Notes: a model not told the origin generated them from the sequence alone. DNA of 64,000 bases from an uncultured Clostridium sp. (GCA_947365805.1 CANAZY010000004.1:57570-121569), one strand, 5' to 3'. Shown: positions 8,412 to 16,941, counted from the first letter of the stretch. Numbers and translations: made by a program.

Positions 8412-9905
8412 CTATTTTGACATTATTATATACAAAAAAGCGACAGAATTCAATTTATTCTGTCGCTTTTCATGTAAAAGTATTAAAAATGTTATAGTTA
8501 AATAAATTCTTGAATTTTTGATAAATTTTCCACTACTAGGAGGAGTATCGCCTGATAATTTCCTCTGTTTTGTTACCTTAGTAACTATATTTTTCATATT
8601 CTGTGCAGCACAAATCAGCCATGTATAATTTTGATTTTTCTTTATGCCTTTATACATAGCATATCTATATCCATGATTTTGCTTGCTATCTGCAAAACTT
8701 CTCTCTATTTTCTCTTTCCTCATTTTATACAAATCTTTGCCTTCTGGTGATATTCGGTTATTCCTAAATTCTTCGTTTAATTCTTCTTTTATATGTCTTC
8801 TTATTACTCTGTATCCTTGCTTCTCACAACATCTTCTTATATCTGTACACTCCATACAGTTTTCTTTATCTGAATACATTTTATATCCTTGTCTATCTAT
8901 TCTTCCAGTATATGATAATATTACTCCTGTCTCTGGACAAACATAACAGTCTGATTCCTTGTTATATCTAAACCTACTTTTGTTAATCTTTGTATCTCCT
9001 TTTGGATATCTCCTATATCCAATGACTCCAAATATATCATTATCATGTAAATATTTCTTTATATCTAATGTATCATAACCAGAGTCTAATGCCCATCTTG
9101 TAGCTTGAAATCCAAATGTGCTTTTTATATATTCAGCTCTATCAATGAATGGAGAAGAATCGTGTACATTCCCTTTTGTGATAAAGCAATCAACAATGAT
9201 ATTACATTTTTCATCAACTGTTCTATGATCTAAATACATAAATCCCTTTTCCTTATGGTCTCTATGATAATATCCACTTTCTTCATCAGTAGTACTGACT
9301 TTAACTTCTTTCTCTTCAATTTCTTCTTTATATTCAAATTCTTTTTTCCCTTGCTTTCTTCTCTCTTCGTTAATCTCTTCTTCTAACCACTTTCTACGCT
9401 TTTTGACTGAATGTTGCAGTTCATCTCTAAATTTGTTTTTGTTCGCATTTGCTTTTTTATGTGTAGAATCAGTAAAAAATGTGTCTCCTTTTACCAAGTT
9501 AAATTTAATTGCTTGTTCTACTATATTGATAAATATTTTCTCAAATACATCACTATCTTTAAATCTTCTTTCATAATTCTTACTAAACGTTGAATAGTGT
9601 GGTGTGTCCTTTCCAAATGGTACTTTTAAAAACCATCTATATTCAACATCTACTTTTATTTTTTCACACGTTTTTCTCATTGATTTCAAACCGTCCAACG
9701 CTTGAATGAAAACTAGTTTAAACAATACAACAGGATCTATACTTGGTCGACCATTATCTTGAGAGTACAAATCTTTTACTTCATCATATATGAAATTAAA
9801 GTCAATATATTTATCTATCTTTCTATACAAGCTATCTTCTGGCACTAAATCTTCTAATGTATACAATATCAATTCATTTTGAATATTCTTCTTTACACTT
9901 ATCAT
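8412..9905 (-). CDS. IS1182-family transposase
   Basis: A 497-residue DDE transposase of the IS1182/IS5-related type. The N-terminal DUF772 domain is visible (DNGRPSIDPVVLFKLVFIQ at about 50-68). It is followed by the TPHYSTFSKNYERRF segment, a catalytic D in FFTDSTHKKANANK, then RWALDSGYDTLDIKKYLHD, and the C-terminal ERSFADSKQNHGYRYA with the last acidic residue. The last 19 residues (from EKRQNKLNS) are encoded by the flanking palindromic repeat at 8436-8470 and sequence beyond it, so the frame has no stop inside the presumed element. AGGAGG precedes the ATG. It looks intact and potentially active. Confidence 0.9.
   Translation of the reverse strand: MISVKKNIQNELILYTLEDLVPEDSLYRKIDKYIDFNFIYDEVKDLYSQDNGRPSIDPVVLFKLVFIQALDGLKSMRKTCEKIKVDVEYRWFLKVPFGKDTPHYSTFSKNYERRFKDSDVFEKIFINIVEQAIKFNLVKGDTFFTDSTHKKANANKNKFRDELQHSVKKRRKWLEEEINEERRKQGKKEFEYKEEIEEKEVKVSTTDEESGYYHRDHKEKGFMYLDHRTVDEKCNIIVDCFITKGNVHDSSPFIDRAEYIKSTFGFQATRWALDSGYDTLDIKKYLHDNDIFGVIGYRRYPKGDTKINKSRFRYNKESDCYVCPETGVILSYTGRIDRQGYKMYSDKENCMECTDIRRCCEKQGYRVIRRHIKEELNEEFRNNRISPEGKDLYKMRKEKIERSFADSKQNHGYRYAMYKGIKKNQNYTWLICAAQNMKNIVTKVTKQRKLSGDTPPSSGKFIKNSRIYLTITFLILLHEKRQNKLNSVAFLYIIMSK
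8436..8470. repeat. Left copy of 35-bp palindromic direct repeat
   Basis: A perfect 14-bp stem (AAAAGCGACAGAAT with its complement) and a 7-nt loop TCAATTT. It is identical, including loop orientation, to 10096-10130, so the two copies are direct repeats. This copy lies inside the 3' end of the transposase reading frame. Confidence 0.9.
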
Positions 9906-9916
9906 ATCTCTTTACC

Positions 9917-10019
9917 TCCTGAAATCAACCCACTTAATTATATCATAAACAAAGAAAAAATGCAGATATTTCAAAGAAAATCTACATTTTTTTTATATCC
10001 TTTTTGGTTGATTTCAGGA
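9917..10019. repeat. 14-bp inverted repeat in the transposase upstream region
   Basis: TCCTGAAATCAACC at 9917-9930 is matched by its exact complement at 10006-10019, with 75 bp between. The left arm overlaps the Shine-Dalgarno region of the transposase (ATG at 9905). It could fold in the mRNA leader to limit translation, as insulating hairpins do in other insertion sequences, or be a transposase binding site. Confidence 0.6.
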
Positions 10020-10056
10020 TATATTTTTATTTTACTATATTTTTTCTAAAAAGAAA

Positions 10057-10094
10057 AGACTGTTGACTAATTTTTTATACTTTGTCAACAGTCT
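10057..10094 (-). terminator. Hairpin with T-tract on the minus strand, right end of the IS
   Basis: An 11-bp perfect stem (AGACTGTTGAC, 10057-10067, with 10084-10094) and a 16-nt loop. On the minus strand it is followed by TTTTCTTTTT. It would stop transcription entering the IS from the LCP gene upstream, in series with the 10096-10130 hairpin. Confidence 0.65.
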
Positions 10095-10095
10095 G

Positions 10096-10130
10096 AAAAG
10101 CGACAGAATTCAATTTATTCTGTCGCTTTT
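10096..10130 (-). terminator. Palindromic terminator of the LCP gene; right copy of the 35-bp repeat
   Basis: A 14-bp stem with a 7-nt loop, flanked by A- and T-runs so that it can work in both directions. It lies 29 bp after the corrected LCP stop (10160-10162). The same 35 bp recurs at 8436-8470 on the far side of the IS1182-like element. The simplest reading is that the IS inserted into this terminator and duplicated it. Confidence 0.8.
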
Positions 10131-10159
10131 TTATTATTTCCTTTTCCGTTTATCTCCAT

Positions 10160-11210
10160 TTATTTACTATACCCTGTTTTCTTTACAATCTTATTGCTTA
10201 TTTCTTTTACCTTCTCACTTGGTTCATAATTAGTTTGTCCATATACTTTTTCGTGTAATTCTTTTACATTAGATTCTAGTGTAATTGGTGGACCATACCA
10301 TACTCCTTTAATAGTTGCACCTTTTGTATTATATGGCCATCCGGGTTGAGTCTGTTATTTTATAGGTTGCAAGTTGTGGGATTAGAGAAATAATTTCATT
10401 TGCATTTATATTAGTATATACTACTGGAAGGAGTTTATCGGCAAGTGCATTTAATTGTGATACACTCATTCTTTTTGCTTTGTTTACAACTGCCATCATA
10501 ATATCTCTCATTCTTTCGGTACGTTTATAATCTCCTCCTGCTGTGTAACGAATTCTTCCATAAGCTAGTGCTTGCACTCCATTTAAGTTTTGATTTCCTA
10601 CTTTGGATATATGACTTGCATTGTTTCCTGTTACTCGGTTAATTTCATCAATATAACCATTAATATATTGTAGTTCAGCACTTGTAATATTGATATTAAC
10701 ACCACCTACTGCATTTACAATATCCACAACCGATTCAAAATTTACAGTTACAAACTCTTTTATGTTTAAGTCTAAATTGGTATTCAAAGTGCTCATTGCT
10801 AATGTTGCTCCACCATAGGCATAAGCATGAGTAATTTTATCTAAATCTCTTCCTGTTATTTCTAAGTAAGTGTCTCGGTATACGGATGTTAGATTGACTT
10901 CCTTGGTGTTTTCATTAATCGTTGCAAGAATAATACAATCACTTCTGGTTCCTTTTACTAATTCGTTGTTTCTACTATCAACTCCAAAAATAGCAATGGT
11001 ACGATATCCTTTTAAATCCTTATCAATTCCTGTGTTTACTTCGATTTCGCTTTCATCTATATCAACATAGTTTAATCGTCCTAATTTATCGTGTACATAC
11101 CAAACACCAACCCCTGCACCAATTCCTAATAAAATGATAAGGATTAGCACTAAGACTAATATCACTTTTCCAAACGTTCTTAATCCTGATTTTTTCTTTG
11201 TTTCGTTCAT
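10160..11210 (-). CDS. LytR-CpsA-Psr (LCP) protein, with a one-base frameshift
   Basis: LCP enzymes attach polyprenyl-linked glycopolymers such as teichoic acid or capsule to peptidoglycan. After a cytoplasmic KKKSG start there is one membrane helix (about 14-35, VILVLVLIILLGIGAGVGVWYV), then the LCP domain with IAIFGVDSRNN, RSDCIILATIN, SVYRDTYLEI and GAVGGVNI-type segments. RIRYTAGGDYKRTERMRDIM holds the catalytic and pyrophosphate-binding arginines. The uninterrupted frame stops after 293 residues at 10329. Removing one C at 10341-10345 (ACC-C-GGA) joins a further 56 residues (GWPYNTKGATIKGVWYG..., stop 10160-10162) that are typical of the family's C-terminus, for 349 residues in total. 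All catalytic residues lie before the shift. It presumably serves the nearby glycan operon. Confidence 0.85.
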
Positions 11211-11341
11211 TTTACTTCATCTCCTGTTTCATAACTAACAAGTATGTAACATATTTGTTGAAAAATTACAGTCTGACAGCCCTTTGAGGCGGAGAATCCC
11301 CGTTAACTTGGAAGACCTAATTTTGAAAACACTATATTATA
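11211..11341 (-). promoter_or_regulatory. Promoter and structured leader of the LCP gene (candidate)
   Basis: A TATAAT at 11341-11336 (minus strand) has a weak TTTATA 17 bp further upstream and would start an mRNA with a leader of about 115 nt. The leader contains an unusually GC-rich stretch at about 11270-11315 (including GGGGATTCTCCGCC and GGGCTGTCAG), in sharp contrast to the AT-rich surroundings. GGAGATGAAG precedes the ATG. The composition suggests a folded RNA element, but it does not match a riboswitch class that I can name. Confidence 0.4.
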
Positions 11342-11357
11342 TTACTTGTTTGCACTT

Positions 11358-12305
11358 TTATAAATATGCTTTTAGTAATTTTAATTCCCCTTTTATTTCG
11401 TATTCTCCTAAATTCGCTGGAACAATAAAACTATCCCCTAATTTTATTTCATATTCCTTGCTATTGGTTTTGATAACCCCATTTCCTTCTACTACCATAT
11501 ATGCTTCAAAAGATTCTTCGTTAGAAATAGACTGATAGCTAGATTTAATTTTTACAGAGTCCACTTTGAAATAATCACAATTAATTACATTGTTGCAAGC
11601 TTCTTTCTGACCATTCGTTGATGTTATGCTATGTTTTGCATCTTGTTTTATCACATCAATGGCTTTTTGAATATGTAGCTCTCTTGGTTTTCCATCTTTT
11701 CCAATTCTGTCCCAATCGTATACTCGATATGTCAAATTACTGTTTTGTTGTATTTCGCAAATTAACGTTCCTTTTAAAATAGCATGTACTGTTCCAGATG
11801 GAATGTAAATAACATCTCCTTTATGAATTGGCACTTGTTTTAAATTGTCACGTATGTTTCCTTTTTGAATGATATCTGCAATTTCTTCTTGTTTTACTGT
11901 CTCTTTCATTCCGCAAACAATACTTGCCTCTTCATCGCAATCCATCACATACCACATTTCGGTTTTTCCAGTATCTTGTTCAAATTGAGAAGCATATTCA
12001 TCATCTGGATGAACTTGAACGGATAGATTATCTTTTGCATCAATAAATTTAATTAGTAACGGAAATTTATCCATATTCTTTGTTTTTGTTCCAAATACCT
12101 CTTCTCGTTTTGCCCTGTCTTCAAACAATTCTTTTAGTGTTATATCGTTCAAATTCTTTACAGTACTTAATCCTGCATCATTTGTTGATATCTCCCAACT
12201 TTCTGCTGTCATTTCAAAAGGAGTATCTTTTTCAAAAATCTCTTTTAGTCTTGTTCCACCCCATATATAGTCTTTATAAATTGGTTTCATACATAATGGT
12301 TCCAT
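11358..12305 (-). CDS. manA: Mannose-6-phosphate isomerase, class I
   Basis: A 315-residue cupin-fold zinc enzyme that interconverts fructose-6-P and mannose-6-P, feeding GDP-mannose and related sugars to glycan synthesis. Motifs: PIYKDYIWGGTRLKE at the start, the metal-site LSVQVHPDDEYA and GKTEMWYV at about 90-115, and YIPSGTVHAI at about 170-180. The C-terminus is short, as in the Bacillota form (about 315 residues). The open frame extends to 12359, but ATG 12305 has a strong AAGGAGG Shine-Dalgarno and gives the family's normal start, and the longer form would run into argS. It follows argS by 10 bp, so the two are probably co-transcribed. Confidence 0.93.
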   Translation of the reverse strand: MEPLCMKPIYKDYIWGGTRLKEIFEKDTPFEMTAESWEISTNDAGLSTVKNLNDITLKELFEDRAKREEVFGTKTKNMDKFPLLIKFIDAKDNLSVQVHPDDEYASQFEQDTGKTEMWYVMDCDEEASIVCGMKETVKQEEIADIIQKGNIRDNLKQVPIHKGDVIYIPSGTVHAILKGTLICEIQQNSNLTYRVYDWDRIGKDGKPRELHIQKAIDVIKQDAKHSITSTNGQKEACNNVINCDYFKVDSVKIKSSYQSISNEESFEAYMVVEGNGVIKTNSKEYEIKLGDSFIVPANLGEYEIKGELKLLKAYL

Positions 12306-12315
12306 AAAAACCTCC

Positions 12316-14034
12316 TTACATTTTTTCTGGCATGTTAATTCCCAATAAGCTTGCTCCATTTTTTAGTACTAGATTTACCATGTAAGTTAAATATATTCTT
12401 GCATCTTGGACATCTTTTTCGTCTACCATAATTTTATTTTCATTATAGAAGCTACTATAAGCTTTTGAAAGGTCTATCAAAAATCTTGATATGATAGATG
12501 GTTCGTTTTTATCGGCTGCGTTTCGAATTACTTCTGGGTAAGAGTATAATAATTTTAACACTTTGTACGATTGTTCATCTAATAAAAACTTGGTATTTAC
12601 ATTTGAAAGTCCTGGAACATTGTTTACTTTTTTTAGTACACTATTAGTACGTACATATGTATACTGAATGTATGGTCCTGTTTCTCCATTAAAGTTAAGA
12701 ATGGTATCCCAATCAAAAATCTCATCTTTAATTCTGCTTCCTGCAAGGTCATTATAGATAATTGCTCCAATTCCTACTTTTTTTGCAATATCATCTTTTT
12801 CTTCTTCGGTTAGTTCTGGATTTTTTTCCTTTATAATTGCTCTTACACGGCTAATCGCTTCTTGTAATAATTCTTCTACTTTTATAACATTTCCTTCACG
12901 TGTTGACATTTTTCCCGTTTTTAGGTGCACCATTCCATAAGAAATATGTTCTAATCCTTTTTGGCATTTCTCTGGTATTCCCAATAGTTTGGCTACTTCA
13001 AATATTTGTTTAAAGTGTAAGTTTTGTTCATAAGCTACTACATATAAGCATTTATCAAAATCATACGTTCTTGCTCGGTAAAGAATGGCTGCTAAATCTC
13101 TTGTTGCATATATTGATGACCCATCTGCTTTTTGTATGATACATGGTGTGTTTATTCCTGCGTATTCTAAATCTACTATTTTAGCTCCTTCCGATTCTAC
13201 TAGTTTTCCTTTTTCATCTAATATTTTAACTACTTCTTCCATTTTATCTGAATAAAACGCTTCTCCACTTAAAGAATCAAAATGAATATCTAGTAAGTCA
13301 TAAATACGATAAAACTCTTTTAAACTAAGGTCACGAAATTTTTGCCAAAGTCCTGTACAATATTCGTCTCCTTCTTCTAGCTTCTTGAAGTTTTCTCTAG
13401 ATAGTTCTAGAACACTTTCATCTTCTTTGCAAAGTTCATTAATTCTTACATAAATTTTCATTAGTTGTTCAATTGGATTTTCTTCTAGGTTGTATTCTTG
13501 TCCCCATCTTTTATATCCTTCTATCATTTTTCCAAACTGTGTTCCATAATCCCCCAAATGATTAATTCCAATGGTGTTATACCCAAGCGTTTGATAAATA
13601 TTATATAAAGCTCTACCAATTAGAGTGGTTCTTAAATGTCCAATATGAAATGGTTTTGCAATGTTTGGAGAAGAATACTCTACAATAACATTTTTTTCCT
13701 TTCCAATTTGTTGTTTTCCATAATTTTCATTTTGAGCACTAATTTCTTTTAGCACGTCTTCTGCTAACGCTTGTTGTTTGATAGTAATATTTAAATAAGC
13801 ACCTGCTATTTCTATCTTCTCAATATCCGTATTGGTAAAATCTATCTTTTCTTTTAAATCTTGTGCAATTAGTCCTGGAGCTTTTCCGAACATCTTTGCA
13901 AAGCGAAAACAAGGAAGTGCATAATCTCCCATTTTTTCATCTTTTGGTATTTCAATCATATGTTTTAATTCATCTTGACCTATCTCAATTACTTTCGCAA
14001 AACACGTTGCAATTTGTTCTTTAAAATCCTTCAT
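12316..14034 (-). CDS. argS: Arginyl-tRNA synthetase
   Basis: A 572-residue class I synthetase charging tRNA-Arg. An N-terminal Arg-tRNA-synthetase N domain (1-90, with EIPKDEKMGDYALPCF) is followed by the catalytic Rossmann fold with SSPNIAKPFHIGHL (HIGH at 130-133). The KMSKS-like loop is MSTREGN at about 372-378, and the anticodon-binding helical domain begins at about 450 (FNGETGPYIQYTYVRT) and ends at GINMPEKM. Size and motif order are normal. Its CDS has TGGTGAATT before the ATG. It is relevant to the CGG observation because it supplies Arg-tRNA, but it cannot show which Arg isoacceptors exist. Confidence 0.97.
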   Translation of the reverse strand: MKDFKEQIATCFAKVIEIGQDELKHMIEIPKDEKMGDYALPCFRFAKMFGKAPGLIAQDLKEKIDFTNTDIEKIEIAGAYLNITIKQQALAEDVLKEISAQNENYGKQQIGKEKNVIVEYSSPNIAKPFHIGHLRTTLIGRALYNIYQTLGYNTIGINHLGDYGTQFGKMIEGYKRWGQEYNLEENPIEQLMKIYVRINELCKEDESVLELSRENFKKLEEGDEYCTGLWQKFRDLSLKEFYRIYDLLDIHFDSLSGEAFYSDKMEEVVKILDEKGKLVESEGAKIVDLEYAGINTPCIIQKADGSSIYATRDLAAILYRARTYDFDKCLYVVAYEQNLHFKQIFEVAKLLGIPEKCQKGLEHISYGMVHLKTGKMSTREGNVIKVEELLQEAISRVRAIIKEKNPELTEEEKDDIAKKVGIGAIIYNDLAGSRIKDEIFDWDTILNFNGETGPYIQYTYVRTNSVLKKVNNVPGLSNVNTKFLLDEQSYKVLKLLYSYPEVIRNAADKNEPSIISRFLIDLSKAYSSFYNENKIMVDEKDVQDARIYLTYMVNLVLKNGASLLGINMPEKM

Positions 14035-14081
14035 TTAATTCACCAGTTCCTTATTCTCAAATTATGTTCTACATTATACCA

Positions 14082-14118
14082 AAAAAAGCATAAAAACAAA
14101 AGGTTTTTATGCTTTTTT
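14082..14118. terminator. Bidirectional rho-independent terminator
   Basis: The stem is GCATAAAAAC with its complement, extended by A6/T6 to about 16 bp, with a 5-nt loop AAAAG (14098-14102). It separates the membrane-protein gene (ends 14188) from argS (starts 14034), both on the minus strand. Confidence 0.85.
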
Positions 14119-14187
14119 ATTAAAATTAATTTATTTCACCTTAGTAGTGCAAATCAACTAAGTATTTATTTTTATGAAGAACCATCT

Positions 14188-14883
14188 TTATCTAATATAA
14201 ATTCCAAGTAAAGAAACAACCACATAGCACACATAATAAATTGCTTCAATTACAACAAACTTTTTAAAGAATTTTCCTTCGTCTTCTTCTCCACAAATTG
14301 TTTTTGCTGCAAAGTATACTAATACTGTACTAACAGCAAGGCAAAGTGATGAAAATGGTCCTGTAATTGTGGATACTTTTGAATCAATAATTGTTAACAA
14401 ACTAACTGCTGAAGAAATAATAACTGGAATTTTTGCTGTTACAATTGCTGTTATATTTGTAATCATTGATTTTTTATTTTCTTTGTTCATTATATAAATA
14501 ATAGCAGAAAGAATCGCAACACCTAATACAGGTGCAATCATTCCTTTTACAATTCCTAACATTTGATTTAATGCAAAGTTAAAAGTAAATCTACTTGATA
14601 CACTATATCCTGTAAATAATCGACTTACAAAAATAATTGCCATCCATAGTATCATAAAAATAACAGCTGTTTTAAATTGTTTGTTTGAATTATCATTTAC
14701 AATTTGTTTTATCGTTCCAAATGGATTTTTAAACATTGAACTTGCAAAGCCTGTTGCCTCTTTTGCATCATTTTTAATATCAACATTTTTAATTGTCTCT
14801 TTTACTTGATTAACAGTATCTACTGTCTCCTTTTTCAACTCTTCTGTATTCATATTTTGTTCTTCATTTCTTTTTTCTTCCAT
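14188..14883 (-). CDS. Polytopic membrane protein, possibly Yip1-like
   Basis: A 231-residue protein with a charged, coiled-coil-like N-terminus (about 1-45, rich in E, K, T and N). NPFGTIKQIVND is the 'NP...' segment that often precedes Yip1-type domains. About five membrane helices follow (for example FKTAVIFMILWMAIIFVSRLF, GMIAPVLGVAILSAIIYIM, AKIPVIISSAVSLLTII, LCLAVSTVLVYFAAK and AIYYVCYVVVSLLGIYI). No catalytic motif is visible. It stands alone between pfkA and argS. The Yip1 assignment rests on the NPF...TI entry and five-helix layout only; its function is unknown. Confidence 0.6.
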   Translation of the reverse strand: MEEKRNEEQNMNTEELKKETVDTVNQVKETIKNVDIKNDAKEATGFASSMFKNPFGTIKQIVNDNSNKQFKTAVIFMILWMAIIFVSRLFTGYSVSSRFTFNFALNQMLGIVKGMIAPVLGVAILSAIIYIMNKENKKSMITNITAIVTAKIPVIISSAVSLLTIIDSKVSTITGPFSSLCLAVSTVLVYFAAKTICGEEDEGKFFKKFVVIEAIYYVCYVVVSLLGIYIR

Positions 14884-14947
14884 ATTTTTTCCCCTTTTCT
14901 TTTTATTTATATGTTCCTTATAACGATTTATTCTCTTTTTAAAGCTT

Positions 14948-16084
14948 TTATTTACCTAATGAAATACCCAAACTTTTTGCTGTTTTAATTAAATCATCAT
15001 CTTTTTCAATTTTACGAATATTACTTTCTTTTGTATTACCAGATGCAGCACCTATTTCTTTGTTATTTCCAACAACTTCTTCTAACGATACATGTCCCAT
15101 TTTTCCATTACGATAATTCACTAGTACATTAAAGGTTCCTCTCATAGCAAGTCTCATTGCTTTTACCCCATATTTACTAGATAATACACGGTCATATGAA
15201 GTTGGTGTTCCACCTCTTTGTACATATCCTAACACTGTATTTCTTGCTGTTAATCCTGTTAACTCTTCTAGGTCATTTGCTACTTTTTCACCAATTCCAC
15301 CTAAACGAATATTGTCAAGTCCTTTTCCGTCATCTAATTTTTTCTTTACTACGATTTCTCCATCGATTGGTTTTGCCCCTTCTGAAACAACAATAATACT
15401 AAAGTCCTTTCCTTGTGCTCTTCTTTCATTTACTTTTTCAGCCACCTTATGAATATCATATGGAATTTCTGGAATTAAACATGCGTCTGCTCCACCTGCA
15501 ATGGCAGATTCTAAGGCAATCCAACCTGCATATCTTCCCATTACTTCTAATACCATAATTCTATGGTGTGACTCTGCTGTTGTGTGTAAACGGTCTAATG
15601 CTTCTGTTGCAACTGATACTGCTGTATTATACCCGAAGGTAATATCTGTACTTGCTACATCATTATCAATTGTTTTTGGAACACCTATTACATTAACTCC
15701 TTTTAAAGAAAAATCTCTTGCTGATTTTTGTGTTCCATCTCCACCTAAAGTAAAGATGCAATCAAACCCTGCATCTTTAATATTTTTAACACATTGGTCT
15801 GACATGTCTTTATAGACAGTTTGTCCGTTTTCCTCTACTTTTAAATTAAATACATTGGTGCTATTTGAAGTTCCAATAATGGTTCCTCCACGATGAAGAA
15901 GTCCAGATGCATTTTTTGTTGAGTCTAATTTTACATAGTTGTTGTTTAATAATCCCTTATACCCTTCAATATAACCATAACATTCAACACCATTTGTTTC
16001 TGCTGTTTTTACAATGGCACGAATAACAGCATTTAGCCCTGGGGCATCTCCACCATTTGTTAAAATTGCTACTTTTTTTACCAT
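14948..16084 (-). CDS. pfkA: 6-phosphofructokinase
   Basis: A 378-residue phosphofructokinase, the committed step of glycolysis. LTNGGDAPGLNAVIR is at 8-22, the phosphate-donor loop GGDGT at 114-118, the catalytic PKTIDND at 136-142, and the MGRYAGWIA sugar-phosphate region at about 180. In the family's specificity code, Gly in GGDG favours ATP, while Lys before TIDND (here PKTID) is the residue of PPi-linked enzymes. This G/K mix is known from some ATP-using long-form enzymes, so ATP is likely but not certain. The frame extends to 16135, but ATG 16084 has AAGGAGATG and matches the family start. Confidence 0.92.
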   Translation of the reverse strand: MVKKVAILTNGGDAPGLNAVIRAIVKTAETNGVECYGYIEGYKGLLNNNYVKLDSTKNASGLLHRGGTIIGTSNSTNVFNLKVEENGQTVYKDMSDQCVKNIKDAGFDCIFTLGGDGTQKSARDFSLKGVNVIGVPKTIDNDVASTDITFGYNTAVSVATEALDRLHTTAESHHRIMVLEVMGRYAGWIALESAIAGGADACLIPEIPYDIHKVAEKVNERRAQGKDFSIIVVSEGAKPIDGEIVVKKKLDDGKGLDNIRLGGIGEKVANDLEELTGLTARNTVLGYVQRGGTPTSYDRVLSSKYGVKAMRLAMRGTFNVLVNYRNGKMGHVSLEEVVGNNKEIGAASGNTKESNIRKIEKDDDLIKTAKSLGISLGK

Positions 16085-16161
16085 GATTTCACATCTCCTT
16101 TTGATTTCTAACAGTATTATTATACCAATAATCAAAATATTTACAAGTCATTTTTAAAAAT

Positions 16162-16515
16162 TTATAAATTGTCAATTCCGCCTTTAATTTCAAAAAGGTT
16201 TTCATACCCCATTTTTCTTAAAAGATTAACTGCTTTTTTACTTCTTGCACCACTTTGACAATAGCAAATAATAATTTGCTCTTTATTAATCGTCATTTTG
16301 GAAATTTCATGTTCTAACTCATATGTTGGAATACAAACAGCCCCCTCTAAATGATATTCATTATATTCTTGTTTACTACGTACATCCAATAATATGGCAA
16401 GTGAATTTTCTTTTATCATTTTACGTGCTTCTATATAAGTTATTTGCTCTTCACATCGAAAGAAATGATTGGTAAAAATATTTTTCACTTGTTTGGTCAT
16501 TTGTTTTATTTTCAT
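16162..16515 (-). CDS. Single-domain rhodanese-like protein
   Basis: A 117-residue protein with one rhodanese domain (about 25-115). LLDVRSKQEYNEYHLEGAVCIP is the CH2A region. The active-site loop is ICYCQSGARSKKAV, whose second cysteine fits the CxxGxRS-type six-residue loop. It ends LRKMGYENLFEIKGGIDNL, a typical domain end. There is no signal peptide. Such proteins carry persulfide sulfur or act in redox balance. It is the gene directly downstream, on the minus strand, of the DnaA-box region at 16784-16850, which thus lies in its upstream DNA. Confidence 0.85.
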   Translation of the reverse strand: MKIKQMTKQVKNIFTNHFFRCEEQITYIEARKMIKENSLAILLDVRSKQEYNEYHLEGAVCIPTYELEHEISKMTINKEQIIICYCQSGARSKKAVNLLRKMGYENLFEIKGGIDNL

Positions 16516-16783
16516 TATAATCCCTCTTCTTTATTAATTTGTATACATATTTTACGTTATATTATATTCAGTTTGTCTTTGTTTTGTCATATGTTTGTCA
16601 TTTGTTTTTACTGATTTTCGTCATTTTTTGTTATTTTTCTGCTATTTGTTGCAAAAATCGCATCAAATATTACATAATTATTTCAATTATATGTTTATAG
16701 TATTTCAGTTTTGTTTCATTTTTATAAATATTATGTTTCCTGTTTTGTTTACCGTTTTATGTTTTTTTCTTCATTTCATTACA

Positions 16784-16850
16784 TGTGGATAATGTGGATA
16801 ACTCTGTGAATAACTATTTTTCGCCACTTTTTGGACACACTTTATTCACA
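16784..16850. promoter_or_regulatory. Cluster of four DnaA boxes in a 426-bp non-coding stretch
   Basis: Four perfect matches to TTATNCACA lie within 67 bp: TGTGGATAA at 16784-16792 and 16793-16801 (directly abutting), TGTGAATAA at 16805-16813, and TTATTCACA at 16842-16850 in the opposite orientation. The surrounding 16516-16941 has no gene and is extremely T-rich on the plus strand from about 16560 to 16780. dnaA and dnaN are not in the window. This could be a DnaA-titrating or regulatory cluster, or part of an origin; the sequence alone does not decide. Confidence 0.75.
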
Positions 16851-16941
16851 TTTATTATTCCGAATTATGTTTCTTTTTTTATTTTTGTTTTATTATAGTA
16901 ATTATGTGTACAATACATCTGTTCCTTTTTGCTATAAAGTA

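Larger units (their letters stand above)
8471..10095 (-). mobile_element. IS1182-family insertion sequence (about 1.6 kb)
   Basis: I set the ends from two identical 35-bp sequences at 8436-8470 and 10096-10130, read as a target duplication; the element between them is 1,625 bp, a normal IS1182-family length. The family is known for variable, sometimes long, target duplications and a liking for palindromes. It contains the transposase, a 14-bp inverted repeat (9917-9930 with 10006-10019) in its upstream region, and a hairpin at 10057-10094. I could not find matching terminal inverted repeats at the two proposed ends, so the boundaries are inferred. Confidence 0.65.

Noticed and set aside
8471..10095. 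Treating the two 35-bp palindromes as the terminal inverted repeats of the IS
   Set aside because: The loops are in the same orientation, so they are direct repeats, and the right copy is well placed as the LCP terminator; target duplication is simpler.
16560..16850. Calling the DnaA-box cluster the chromosomal origin
   Set aside because: dnaA, dnaN and other origin neighbours are absent and the window gives no skew or coverage evidence; I kept it as a DnaA-box cluster only.
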